Of a stretch of 53,600 nt of DNA, positions 24,801 through 33,116 are shown in pieces. The notes under the pieces are model-generated. The model was given only the letters and a program-made list of their open reading frames with translations, was not told the DNA's origin and made no database searches. The DNA is from Minwuia sp. (lineage in GTDB: Bacteria; Pseudomonadota; Alphaproteobacteria; Minwuiales; Minwuiaceae). The first letter of the stretch is position 1, and every line of letters starts with the position of its first letter. Position numbers and translations under genes: made by a program. The DNA lies in contig JARGNO010000015.1 of NCBI GenBank assembly GCA_029213165.1, forward strand, positions 23,215-76,814, written 5' to 3'.

Positions 24801-26661
24801 ACCGGGTCGGGTCCTGGCGTTGCAGCTCTGCGTACGCGACGGCTGACTGCCCCTGATCAATGGCCAGTGTGATCAGATCATCGGCAATTTGTGGCGGCAG
24901 CGCTGCGTCGGCACTGCGTTCCTGCAGGAACGCCAGGGCATCCGCTTTCCTGTCGGCGGCGATCAGGGCCTCCACCCACGTCTCGGCATCCTCGGCATTG
25001 CCTGGCAACAGGACCTCGAGAACCGCAAGAGCCTGACCGGCACGCCCATTGGCGGTCAGCGCCTGGCCATAGAGGCGACGGGATTCCCGGTCCGGATGGT
25101 CGCGGAACAACCGCTCTGCGGCAAACAGGGCCGAGACCGGTGCCAGTCCCGGCGTGGAAAGCGCGACGATATCCGTCAGCACATCCCGGTCGACCAGTCC
25201 CTGTTGCTGCAACCAGGCGAGCAGGGCCTTGTCCCTGCCCGATTTCGCCGCGAGCCGGGCCCAACCCGCTTCCGCTTCGGGAGAAGGATTGTCTCGCCGC
25301 AGGCTGCTGAAAGCCGCCAGTCCGGCTTGCAGTCGCTCGGTACCGATGTAGAGCTGTGCCAGCGACCGGATCATCGGCGCATCAAGATCAGGACGTGACG
25401 CGATCTGATCCAGCAGACGCGCTGCCTTCGGGTCCTCGCCCAGCTTCAGCCAGGCGCGCGCCAGGCGGAACTGTTCGTGCGTCGGCAATTCCGCCTCGTC
25501 TGCGGCCCGCTGCGCTTCGGCCATGGCATCATCGCGGCGGCCAACGCCGAGCAGCAGTTCAGCCATCAGCGCCGGGTGCCCGGCACGGAACGGCGCCTGC
25601 AACTCCTGCAACAGCCTCTGCATCAGGGCCTGGCGGCGGAATGCCACCGCGACGTCACCGAGAGCACGCAACCGGAAATCCGTCAGGCCGGAGAGGTCGC
25701 GCCGCAGGGCCACCTGTTCCAGCAGATCAACTTCCTGGCCCTGCAAGGCGAGGTCGATGAAGACCGGAAATGCAAGGTCCGGCAGCTTGTCTTGCCTGTC
25801 CAGCGCCACAAGACGCTCCAGCGCCACGGTCGTGCGATCCAGGCCGTCCTGCATCCGCGCCCAGAACACAAGCAGTTGCGGCGAAAGGTGAAGCTGCTGT
25901 TCGAATGCGCTCAGCAGGCGGATACCCAGAGCATTCTGCTCACGCTCAGCGGCTTCGCGAATGATCGGGATGATCGCACCCTGGCTGCCCTTGGCCTCCG
26001 CGAAGCGGGCAACGATGTCCGCGGCCCTGTCCTCTTCGCCATAGGAACCTGCGATCATTGCGTAGAGCTTGACGGAGCGGACTTCAAACGAGGTCGGATT
26101 GCTGCGCCACATGCGTTCCAGAAACGCCAGAGCCTTCTGCGGCTCCTGATCCGCCGCCGCGAGTTCCGCCGCCTCCAGGAAGTCCGGGGGACGGGCATTG
26201 CCGTCGTCAATCAGCTGCGCAAGACTGCCCCGCAGCTTCGCGTAATCACCGCGATAGCGGTACAGATCGACAAGTTGCCGCTCCTCCTCCGGCTTGTGCT
26301 GCGCCTCCACAACCTCTGCCAGCGTCCGCACGAAATCGTCCTGGCGTTGCGCGAAACGATAGAATTCGGCCAGTTTCCGTTTCGCCCCGACGTCCTTCGG
26401 TCGCCGGGTGAGATAGGCTTCCATCACCCGGATCGCCTTGTCGATATCGCCATCATGCAAGGCAATATCGGCGAGCGAAGCCACGACCACGACAGACGTG
26501 TCGCCTGCGTCCATTCTTTCCTGCAACGTGTCCCGCGCCAGATCCACCTTGTCCGAGCGCAGTTGCAGCAGCGCCACGTCTTTCTGGCTGGGGATCAGCA
26601 ACAGGCTGAGTCCCACACCCAGAATGACAACAACGACCAGCAGGATCAGGTTCAGGCGCAC
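21817..26661 (-). CDS. Giant membrane-anchored TPR protein, PelB-TPR-like, with an internal 295-residue repeat
   Basis: The 1614-residue product begins with one transmembrane anchor (LILLVVVVILGVGLSLLLI) and is otherwise alpha-helical TPR-like repeats rich in Ala, Leu and Arg, so it is probably periplasmic. Segments from residues 401, 696 and 991 align with an exact 295-residue period: GWARL at 466, 761 and 1056, and LLPG at 551, 846 and 1141. The start is a GTG at 26661 behind a weak GGA, 7 bp after the PelA-like stop. In Pel systems PelB combines periplasmic TPRs with an outer-membrane barrel; here the chain ends in TPR helices (EQLLRQN) and no barrel is present. Pairing with the PelA-like gene suggests a scaffold for exopolysaccharide modification or export. 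The Pel link is inferred from gene order and domain type. Confidence 0.8.
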   Translation of the reverse strand: MRLNLILLVVVVILGVGLSLLLIPSQKDVALLQLRSDKVDLARDTLQERMDAGDTSVVVVASLADIALHDGDIDKAIRVMEAYLTRRPKDVGAKRKLAEFYRFAQRQDDFVRTLAEVVEAQHKPEEERQLVDLYRYRGDYAKLRGSLAQLIDDGNARPPDFLEAAELAAADQEPQKALAFLERMWRSNPTSFEVRSVKLYAMIAGSYGEEDRAADIVARFAEAKGSQGAIIPIIREAAEREQNALGIRLLSAFEQQLHLSPQLLVFWARMQDGLDRTTVALERLVALDRQDKLPDLAFPVFIDLALQGQEVDLLEQVALRRDLSGLTDFRLRALGDVAVAFRRQALMQRLLQELQAPFRAGHPALMAELLLGVGRRDDAMAEAQRAADEAELPTHEQFRLARAWLKLGEDPKAARLLDQIASRPDLDAPMIRSLAQLYIGTERLQAGLAAFSSLRRDNPSPEAEAGWARLAAKSGRDKALLAWLQQQGLVDRDVLTDIVALSTPGLAPVSALFAAERLFRDHPDRESRRLYGQALTANGRAGQALAVLEVLLPGNAEDAETWVEALIAADRKADALAFLQERSADAALPPQIADDLITLAIDQGQSAVAYAELQRQDPTRLPGDTVAYLAETAALEGRFELIDNMLSTLGPAFLAARPVTAARIAIARGDRKAAAEWLARASALPDLRLNDRIDLARVQAELGDQAGALKRLEGLARDPDTPAWAIGNLAALYLELDRARDGLALMRSLAEQRAEPQVQAGWARLETRAGDPRRVQDWLKRNRVTNRQLLEDIHFLAAESGAEPLAFDAAARLYQLEQDERTRRIYANSLIGRGRAEEALPILKELLPGTPEDAEVYVAALSAAGRKPQALAYLQARSAGEPQPLLLADDLMALAIELDQPQIAFAEARRQNPRLLPEDTVASLAENAAEEGDFALIDWLLAETGPEFLAKRPAMAARIAVARGDNKAAREWVEKALAVADPPLATRLSIARTLTDLGENTRALALLETVARDPATPPFAIANLANLYLELGKAKDGLPLLRTLRAQRDAPQVQEGWARLETQAGEAGPVLAWLKSTPQPGRQVLSDIYYLATQSAKPDLAFAAAEKLQALYPGNEASLVWGQALTNAGRAEEAVPILRALLPGTAEVRSAYVAALGRGGDPADLRSFAESALADPTMDAATREGLLFALLDAGLGDVALPTLRDLARSDPARWEEAYVQALRLAKADKERADVLVRRLRSGLPKAQRDALLYELLEVAGPTRALPFLETVARAEPTGPWPPVYEEALATAGRRDDLIVWVTRRSIDKRLKAQDRRNAAFRLLDLGAKPEAEQAFSLLAQDARPDSPDVQQLVFLWGPRPPERGLEWLSRRARSAGTDQDRAAWLQLLNDVGATARTIALVAPKPPVSGADPVLAPYVNALIVERGFDEVGQLLGRLIPSTDDTRPLLQMADWAEQAAKPDVAVQAWDKLLDRIGDDPDRLLQAGRSFTFAGRAEKAVEVLDRYFRVADAERRADHRPWYYYGQSLSAMNRPQEGRAAYREMLKRIAAKQENDFETRRRKATGLTAIGADEEAIAVYEGLVAERPSDRSLLADYVAMLIETERFGRAEQLLRQN
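23212..23691 (-). repeat. Partial repeat unit 3 of the 295-codon module inside the TPR gene
   Basis: This covers about residues 991-1150. Similarity to units 1 and 2 is clear up to the LLPGTAE region and then fades into unrelated TPR sequence. Confidence 0.75.
23692..24576 (-). repeat. Repeat unit 2 of the 295-codon module inside the TPR gene
   Basis: This covers residues 696-990 (885 bp). It is close to unit 3 in the shared part, for example LLPGTPEDAEVYVAAL against LLPGTAEVRSAYVAAL, and GWARLETRAG against GWARLETQAG. Confidence 0.85.
24577..25461 (-). repeat. Repeat unit 1 of the 295-codon module inside the TPR gene
   Basis: This covers residues 401-695 of the TPR protein (885 bp). It shares, in register, ARxxxxLG at its start, GWARL, LLPGN and ARIAIARGD with units 2 and 3. 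It is the most diverged of the three. Confidence 0.8.
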
Positions 26662-26668
26662 GGTTCCG

Positions 26669-28870
26669 TCAGCCCGCTTCCGCCGGGCGGATCACGATGT
26701 CGACCGGTTCGTAGGCATGGGTCGGCAGGTCCGTGATCAGCACACCATCCGAGCCGACGGTCTGTTCATCGCTGACTGAGGTCCCGTCCGGCAGGGTTGC
26801 CACGGCCTGCCACTGGCCCGGGCGCAGTCCACGCCATTGCATGGCACCATGGCCAAAACCCTGCCCCTTCATGCGCAACGCTTCGCCGTCGCGGGTCAGA
26901 GCCCAGAGATGCCAGCGCGCATCCACCAGTGACGGCTTCGCCTGGGGCTCGGCGCGTGCGATCAGACGATACTCCGGCTCGGCAACCGCTTCATCCAGGG
27001 CGACATAGAGATTGCCCTGAAACCGGGTATAGCCCAGAACCCCGATGGCAGATGCCATATCCACCGCCCGATCATCAGCATTGTCATGGCGGATGGTCTG
27101 CATCCGACCCCGGTCCAGCACACGCCAGTGGTCAGGTCCCAGCACGTCGAACCGGGTGGTGTAGAACCCCTCCCCGATCCGCGCGTAGTGAGTCGCCTTG
27201 ACCGGCGCGATACGCTGACTGCGCGCGAATTCGAGGTTCTTGAGCAGGGCCTGCAGCGCCGCAGGACGCTCTGCCGAATACATGTGGTAATAGACGTTGA
27301 TGCCCTTCAGCCGCCGCGGGCTCTCGGTATTGCGCAGGGTCAGGATCAGGTCCTGGTAACCGAAATAGCGGCCTGTCCAGAGGTCGGTATAGGTATTCTC
27401 GTTGCTGTTGACGGCGAAGATCTGCACCTGCCCGCCGAAGGTCCGGCCCACTGGCGGAACATAGCTGACGGAGGGGAATTCCGGGTCAAAACGCGAGTCC
27501 CCGCCGTTCAGGTTCAGCAGCCCCGCCTGCCGTGAGGCCGCGATCATGCGTGGTGTGGGCGATGTATTGCCTGACCAGAGAACGATCTCCGCCTTCTTGC
27601 CCGGCGGCGCGAACTGCTCCACATACCGCGAGGCCTCACCGAACTCCCGCGCCAGGACAAACGGCTTGCTGCCGAATCCACGCGGCACGTCATAGGCGTC
27701 AGACAGCAGCCCGGACGGCTTGGCCGCGTCACTGTCAAGTACATCCTCCCCCCACGCGGCCCGGTCGAGGTGATTGTAGAGGGTAACGAATGGCGCTTCC
27801 TTCTCGGTCGTGTACGCGTCGAAGAAACCCCACTGGAACGGATGGCTGTAGGTATGGTGCCCGACCTCCACCTGCGGCAGTGCGAAAATCTCCCGGGCGA
27901 TCTGCTGTGCCTCCGGATCACCTGACCATTCCGGGTCCAGGTCGGCGGCGATCGGCCCGACCGTGATCGGCAGGTCGGGATAGGGCGCGATGGCCCGTTC
28001 CAGCACGACTCGTGACGAATAGATCTGGTCCTTCCGGTAGCCCTTCACCAGAGAGACATTGCGCCAGCCGTCACCATCGATGTGGCTGAAATAGATGCGG
28101 CGCCCGCTCAGCGTCGTCGTGTCCGGCTTCGGCAGGCTGTCCGTGCCGAAGATCCTGCGCACAAAGGCAAACGGATTGATGTACCACTGCGTGCGGAAGA
28201 ACACCGGGTCGCGATAGAACGCCCAGCCGATCTCGACGAAACCGCCACGGGGTGACGTGATCACCACATCGCTGGTCGATCCATCCTGCTGACGCCGGAC
28301 ACGCAGGTGAGATGTACCGACACCCGCCACGGCCTCATAGCGTTCGTGTGGCGGCAGCTTCCCCGCCATTGGCCGTTCGAAATCCACCATGTCGGGATCC
28401 CGTTTCACGACCTTGGTGTCAAACGTGACATTCGTCCATTCGCCCAGGATGCGCAGACCGACATGTTCCAGAAAGCGGTTGGTGCGCGCACGCGTTGGTA
28501 CTGGCGAGCCATCCGAAGAACCCAGAAAGCCCATGTCGCCGAAGGACGCGTACTTCTTGCCTGCGAGGACCATGTCCTCCAGCCAGTCCAGGAATGCTGC
28601 CGGGCGCGGGATCGCGCCATTGTCGAACCAGGTGATCACACCTGCCACGGTGGGATCTGTCACCGCATCCAGAGGCAGCGGATCGGCGATATTGTGAAAC
28701 GACAACTTCAGACCCAGGTGGTTGAACGGCATCTCGACCAGTACGTGCAGCGGGTTGGCGCGCAGTTCATCGCCATTGTCGTTGTAGAAGGCGAGCACGA
28801 TGCGCGGCGCCTCCACCGCGTTGGCGGCGTTGGCAACGAACACAATCAGAAACATGAGGATGAAACGCAA
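26669..28870 (-). CDS. PelA-like polysaccharide deacetylase (deacetylase and C-terminal domains only)
   Basis: The product has 733 residues with a signal peptide (MRFILMFLIVFVANAANA). A Rossmann-like region (PRIVLAFYNDNGDE, GVITWFDNG) is followed by a carbohydrate-esterase-4-like deacetylase: HIDGDGW with D265 and D267, and GHHTYSHP with H339 and H343, the Asp-His-His metal triad. A C-terminal beta-rich part holds SAIGVLGYTRFQGNLYVAL. This layout matches PelA, which partially deacetylates the Pel polysaccharide, but the N-terminal GH114 hydrolase domain of PelA is missing. The start is the TTG at 28870, with GGGGGAG 6 bases upstream. An earlier in-frame start at 28945 would place the signal peptide internally. 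It is followed directly by the TPR gene. Confidence 0.82.
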   Translation of the reverse strand: MRFILMFLIVFVANAANAVEAPRIVLAFYNDNGDELRANPLHVLVEMPFNHLGLKLSFHNIADPLPLDAVTDPTVAGVITWFDNGAIPRPAAFLDWLEDMVLAGKKYASFGDMGFLGSSDGSPVPTRARTNRFLEHVGLRILGEWTNVTFDTKVVKRDPDMVDFERPMAGKLPPHERYEAVAGVGTSHLRVRRQQDGSTSDVVITSPRGGFVEIGWAFYRDPVFFRTQWYINPFAFVRRIFGTDSLPKPDTTTLSGRRIYFSHIDGDGWRNVSLVKGYRKDQIYSSRVVLERAIAPYPDLPITVGPIAADLDPEWSGDPEAQQIAREIFALPQVEVGHHTYSHPFQWGFFDAYTTEKEAPFVTLYNHLDRAAWGEDVLDSDAAKPSGLLSDAYDVPRGFGSKPFVLAREFGEASRYVEQFAPPGKKAEIVLWSGNTSPTPRMIAASRQAGLLNLNGGDSRFDPEFPSVSYVPPVGRTFGGQVQIFAVNSNENTYTDLWTGRYFGYQDLILTLRNTESPRRLKGINVYYHMYSAERPAALQALLKNLEFARSQRIAPVKATHYARIGEGFYTTRFDVLGPDHWRVLDRGRMQTIRHDNADDRAVDMASAIGVLGYTRFQGNLYVALDEAVAEPEYRLIARAEPQAKPSLVDARWHLWALTRDGEALRMKGQGFGHGAMQWRGLRPGQWQAVATLPDGTSVSDEQTVGSDGVLITDLPTHAYEPVDIVIRPAEAG

Positions 28871-28881
28871 CGAACTCTCCC

Positions 28882-28901
28882 CCGTCACCAATGCGTGACG
28901 G
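28882..28901 (-). promoter_or_regulatory. Hairpin CCGTCAC-N6-GTGACGG next to the PelA-like ribosome binding site
   Basis: A perfect 7-bp inverted repeat ends against the GGGGGAG Shine-Dalgarno sequence of the PelA-like gene. In the leader RNA the stem could affect ribosome access; at the DNA level it could be an operator. No T-tract follows, so termination is unlikely. Confidence 0.4.
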
Positions 28902-29013
28902 CACCGTATTTCTGCCCGCAGGCGAATCAGGATAACACAGGTCAATCAAGCAATTGCCATGCCGCGCATGATCTGTTTGTGTGCCCCTCTGTCAGTTCTG
29001 GAAGGAACGAACC

Positions 29014-30387
29014 ATGCTGCGCGCCCTTGCCCCTGTAGCAGCCCTGTTGCTCAGTGTCGCTTTCATGCTGATGGGCAATGGCCTGCAATCGACCCTGCTG
29101 CCCATGCGCGCGCAGCTCGAAGCCTACAGTTCCGTCGAGATCGGCGTGCTGGGTTCGGCCTATTTCGTCGGCTTTGCGCTGGGTTGCTGGCGGGGCGCGA
29201 TCCTGATCCGGCGGGTCGGCCATATCCGCACCTTTGCCGCCGTTGTGGCCATTTCCTCGACCTCCGCCCTTGTCCACGCGCTGGTCGTCGAGCCGATGGT
29301 GTGGTGGGCCGTCCGGCTGCTTTCCGGCGCCTGCGTCGCTATCCTGTTCATGGTCATCGAGAGCTGGCTGAACGAGAAGTCCACCAATGAAACACGTGGC
29401 CTGGTCTTCTCGGTCTATACCGCCATCAACCTGACGGTGATCTCGATCGGCCAGTTGATGATCGCCTTTGGCAGTCCCGAAGGGTTTCCGCTGTTCCTGC
29501 TGGCCTCGATCCTCATCTCCTGGGCCGCTGTTCCCGTGGCCATGACCAAGTCGGAAAGTCCCGAGCCGCCAGAGCAGATCGGGGTCCGCATCGGGTATCT
29601 GCTGCGCCTGTCACCGGTCGGGTTCGTTGGCAGTTTCGTGGTCGGCGTCACCAACGGCGCCTTCTGGGCACTGGCACCTGTGGTGGCGCAGGGCGGCACC
29701 AGCAATACGGCACTTGCGGCGATCTTCATCGCGGTGGCGGTCATTGGCGGCGCAGTCGGCCAGTATCCGCTGGGCAAGATTTCCGACCGGATGGACCGCA
29801 GACGCTTGATCGTTGTCGTCACGGGGCTGGCGGCATTGTCCGGGCTGGGCCTTGGTTTCTTCGGTGCAAGTGGCGAGACACTGCTGATGCTCATCGGCTT
29901 CATCTTCGGCGTCTTTGCCTTCCCGCTCTATTCCCTGTGTGTCGCCCACGCGAATGACTTCGTCGAAGGCAAGAGCTTCGTCGAGGCGGCGAGCGGTCTG
30001 TTGCTGACCTATGCCGCTGGCGCTGTCGTTGGCCCGATCATGGCGTCCATCGTGATTTCCCAGGCAGGGACAGGCGGGCTGTTCTACTTCACGGCAGCCG
30101 TCCATCTGATCTTTGCCATGTTCGTCATCTTCCGCATCCGCCGACGCGACCCGGTTCCGGAGACAGAAAGAGGTGACTTCGTGGAGGCCGCCAATGCAGG
30201 CATGACCATTTTGCCAGTGGATACCGGTCTCTCGACGCATGACGAACGGACGGCGGAAGATGCCCATGCGGCAGAAGCCGGGGCCGCGTCAGGGGAACAG
30301 GCTGAAACAGCAGGAGAACCAGCCAGTCCCGCGTCCGAACCGGGGGACGACGGGCCGGACACCCGGGACGACAAGCCGAAACCCTGA
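29014..30387 (+). CDS. MFS transporter (YcaD-like group)
   Basis: The product has 457 residues with 12 hydrophobic helices. GSAYFVGFALGCWRGAILIRRVGH carries the MFS helix 2-3 loop, MVIESWLNEKSTNETRG is characteristic of the YcaD-like subgroup, and GQYPLGKISDRMDRR is the second-half loop. After the last helix (about residue 375) there is a soluble acidic tail rich in Glu, Ala, Pro and Asp with no known domain. Substrate unknown. The ATG at 29014 has GGAAGGA upstream. It is divergent from the PelA-like gene and converges with the EmrB-type gene, 4 bp between stops. Confidence 0.9.
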   Translation: MLRALAPVAALLLSVAFMLMGNGLQSTLLPMRAQLEAYSSVEIGVLGSAYFVGFALGCWRGAILIRRVGHIRTFAAVVAISSTSALVHALVVEPMVWWAVRLLSGACVAILFMVIESWLNEKSTNETRGLVFSVYTAINLTVISIGQLMIAFGSPEGFPLFLLASILISWAAVPVAMTKSESPEPPEQIGVRIGYLLRLSPVGFVGSFVVGVTNGAFWALAPVVAQGGTSNTALAAIFIAVAVIGGAVGQYPLGKISDRMDRRRLIVVVTGLAALSGLGLGFFGASGETLLMLIGFIFGVFAFPLYSLCVAHANDFVEGKSFVEAASGLLLTYAAGAVVGPIMASIVISQAGTGGLFYFTAAVHLIFAMFVIFRIRRRDPVPETERGDFVEAANAGMTILPVDTGLSTHDERTAEDAHAAEAGAASGEQAETAGEPASPASEPGDDGPDTRDDKPKP

Positions 30388-30391
30388 CGCT

Positions 30392-31966
30392 TCAGGCAGC
30401 AGCCGGAGCCGCCGCCTGTGAACGCTTGCGCCCCCTGACCATGTGCCAGGCACCGAACAGCGCAATCAGGAAACTGAAGGCGCTGGCCTGAAATGAGACG
30501 TGGAACCCCTGCTGACTGGCCTGCAGCAGCACTGCGCGGCTCAGATGCTCGGTCGCGACAGCCGCCTGCTGCACATCGGACAGGCCTGCGGCGGCGGCCA
30601 TCTCGGCGATCTGCGCCAGATAGGCCTCCGTCACGTGATTGGAGGGATCCTGCGTCGCCGCCAGCAGGTCCTGGAAAAACCCTGTCTGCTGGTCCAGCAG
30701 GATGGCGAGCAGATTGACGCCGAATGCACCACCAAGCTGGCGGGTGAAGTTCATGGTCGATGACCCCTGCGCCAGCAGATGCATCGGCAGCAGCCGCAGC
30801 GATCCGGCACTCAGCGAGGGGAAGATGAACCCCATGCCCATCCGGCTGATCATGATCAGCCCGGCCAGGGTGAGGAAATCGGTATTCACGTCCGCCGATG
30901 CCAGCAGGTAGAACGAAAGGGCAAACAGGGTCAGTCCGAAGCCGGTGATGTAGCCCGGTTCATAGCGGTCCGCCAACCGGCCGGTGATCGGGATCAGGCA
31001 GATCATCGAAAGACCAGCCGGAACCAGAAGCAGGCCCGACTGGGTCGGTGTCAGCCCCTGTATCGTCTGCACGAACAGCGGGATCAGGTAGGTCGAGCCG
31101 AAAAGGCCCGCGCCCAGCACGAAACTGATGATTCCCGCTCCGATGAAACCTGGTTGCAGGAAGATGTTGATCTGCAGCATGGGCAGCGGTGTCACCCGTT
31201 CCCACCAGATGAAGACGACAAAGGCCGCACCGGCCAGGAAAAAGCGACTGATCACCCAGGTATCCTGCCAGCCGTCGATCTGACCGTCCGTGAAGGCGGT
31301 CAGCAGGCTGATCAGGAAACCCACCAGCAGCCCGAAACCGATCCAGTCGAACTTCGGTCGCTCATCCGCCGTGGCACCCGATGGCATGAAGATCGAGGAC
31401 AACAGGATGCCGATCATGGCCATGGGCACCCCGGCGAAGAAGACATAGCGCCAGCCGAAACCATCCACCAGCAGACCACCGATGAACGGACCCACTGCCG
31501 GAGCCATGACCACGCCTACGCCATAGAGCCCCATGGCCGTGCCGCGCTTCTCCGGCGGGAAGACCTGATAGACCGAGACCATGGCCATGGGCTGGATCAC
31601 ACCCGCCGCCGCACCCTGCAGGATGCGGCTGAGAATCAGCGCATCAGTGGACGTGCTGAGACCGCCAAGCAGGCCGCCGAAGAGAAACAGCCCCAGACAG
31701 AACAGCATCGTCGCACGCTGGCCAAAGGACTTCATGCACCAGTCAACCAGCAGCATCGTTCCGGTCATGGAGGCCAGAAATCCGGTGGAGAGCCACTGGG
31801 CCGTGATCTGGTCAATCCCGAACGCGCCCATGATGTCGGGAATGGCGACATTGACGATGGTCGCGGCCAGCACGGCGGAAATCGTCGTCGACATGGCCGT
31901 CAGCATGGCCAGCCAGCGATAGCCGGGACCGAAGCGCCGGAATAGGACCTCAGTTGTTTCCGGCAT
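30392..31966 (-). CDS. EmrB/QacA-type DHA2 multidrug MFS transporter
   Basis: The product has 524 residues with about 14 hydrophobic helices. It has AMSTTISAVLAATIVNVAIPDIMGAF in helix 1 with the DHA2 motif, QWLSTGFLASMTG, SRILQGAAAGVIQPMAM and GPFIGGLLVDGFGWRYVFF (motif C). It works as the inner-membrane pump with a HlyD-type adaptor, moving drugs or fatty-acid-like compounds through a tripartite channel. I start at the ATG at 31966; a TTG at 32005 is possible. The start overlaps the end of the adaptor gene by 17 bp, which indicates coupling. No outer-membrane TolC gene is in view. Confidence 0.93.
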   Translation of the reverse strand: MPETTEVLFRRFGPGYRWLAMLTAMSTTISAVLAATIVNVAIPDIMGAFGIDQITAQWLSTGFLASMTGTMLLVDWCMKSFGQRATMLFCLGLFLFGGLLGGLSTSTDALILSRILQGAAAGVIQPMAMVSVYQVFPPEKRGTAMGLYGVGVVMAPAVGPFIGGLLVDGFGWRYVFFAGVPMAMIGILLSSIFMPSGATADERPKFDWIGFGLLVGFLISLLTAFTDGQIDGWQDTWVISRFFLAGAAFVVFIWWERVTPLPMLQINIFLQPGFIGAGIISFVLGAGLFGSTYLIPLFVQTIQGLTPTQSGLLLVPAGLSMICLIPITGRLADRYEPGYITGFGLTLFALSFYLLASADVNTDFLTLAGLIMISRMGMGFIFPSLSAGSLRLLPMHLLAQGSSTMNFTRQLGGAFGVNLLAILLDQQTGFFQDLLAATQDPSNHVTEAYLAQIAEMAAAAGLSDVQQAAVATEHLSRAVLLQASQQGFHVSFQASAFSFLIALFGAWHMVRGRKRSQAAAPAAA

Positions 31967-33116
31967 CACCCGAACCGGGTTCACCGGTATCAATGGCGAC
32001 TTCAACCATCATGCCCGGACGCAATTGCGCCCGCGGCCCCTGAATGTCGATACGGACCGGCACCCGCTGCGTCACCTTGGTGAAATTGCCCGACGGGTTC
32101 GGGTTGGGCAGCAGTGCAAACTGGCTGGTGGCCGCCGGGCCGATCCAGGTGATGCGACCGGAAAGCTTCAGATCGGGATAGGCATCCACGGTAATCGCGG
32201 CCGTCGAGCCGACCGCGAAGCGGTTGATCTCGGTTTCCTTCACATTCGCCGCGACCCAGACATTCTCCGGGTCATGCAGCATCAGCAGCCGCGTGCCGGG
32301 CCGAACATACTCGCCTTCCTCCACGAACGTCCGGTCGACGATGCCGTTGATACCACTGATGATATCCAGATCGGAGAGCTGGACCTCGTGCTGTTCCAGC
32401 CGGGCCTGCAGTGCCGCCGCCTCCGCAGTCAGGGCACCGAGTTCCTGCTCGATCACCGCAACCCGGATCTCTTCCGCCTCCACTTCGCCCAGTTCCGCCT
32501 CTGCCTCCCGCACGGCGGCGCGGGCCTGAAGCAACTGCCGGTCGGCATTGGTGAAGGTGGTGCGCAGCCCGTCGAGTCGCTGGGCCGCGATCACCTTGCG
32601 CTGGAACAGCTGTTCACCGCGATCCAGTTCGGTCTCGGCACTGGCGCGGGTGGCACTGGCTGCGTTCTCTGCCGCCACCGCCACGTCGATATGGGCCTTC
32701 GCGACCTTCAGCGCGGAACTGTTGCGCCGGATGATCAGGCTGCGCTCCGCTTCCAGCCGTCCCCGCTGTGCCACGATCCGGTCGATCTCCGCCCGGGCCT
32801 CGGCAATCCGCAGCCGCACGGTACGCTTGTCCATGCTGACCAGCACCTGACCGGGCTGCACCAGATCACCGGTCCCGACCTGCAGATCGACAACCCGACC
32901 GGCCTCCTGGGCGCTGATCGTCACCATGTCGGAGGCAATCCGGGAATCGATGATGAAGACATGCACCTGGCGGTCATGGAACCACTTGGCGCCGAACCAG
33001 AGGCCGGCCCCGAGGACCACGGCCAGAATACCGAAGCGGATCAGTCGCCCACGGCGGCCTTCGCGACGGCCACCCTGCGGCGCCATGGTCAGTTCCGGGG
33101 TTGTTGGCGCGTTCAT
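31950..33116 (-). CDS. HlyD/EmrA-family periplasmic adaptor (membrane fusion protein)
   Basis: The product has 388 residues: a short cytoplasmic basic N-terminus, one transmembrane helix (GILAVVLGAGLWFGA), a lipoyl-like half (VTISAQEAGRVVDLQVGTGDLV), a long alpha-helical hairpin, and the second lipoyl half and beta-barrel (ISGINGIVDRTFVEEGEYVRPG). This is the EmrA architecture. It links the EmrB-type pump to an outer-membrane channel. Its ATG overlaps the marR stop by 4 bp, and it overlaps the pump gene downstream, so the three genes form one operon. Confidence 0.93.
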   Translation of the reverse strand: MNAPTTPELTMAPQGGRREGRRGRLIRFGILAVVLGAGLWFGAKWFHDRQVHVFIIDSRIASDMVTISAQEAGRVVDLQVGTGDLVQPGQVLVSMDKRTVRLRIAEARAEIDRIVAQRGRLEAERSLIIRRNSSALKVAKAHIDVAVAAENAASATRASAETELDRGEQLFQRKVIAAQRLDGLRTTFTNADRQLLQARAAVREAEAELGEVEAEEIRVAVIEQELGALTAEAAALQARLEQHEVQLSDLDIISGINGIVDRTFVEEGEYVRPGTRLLMLHDPENVWVAANVKETEINRFAVGSTAAITVDAYPDLKLSGRITWIGPAATSQFALLPNPNPSGNFTKVTQRVPVRIDIQGPRAQLRPGMMVEVAIDTGEPGSGDAGNN

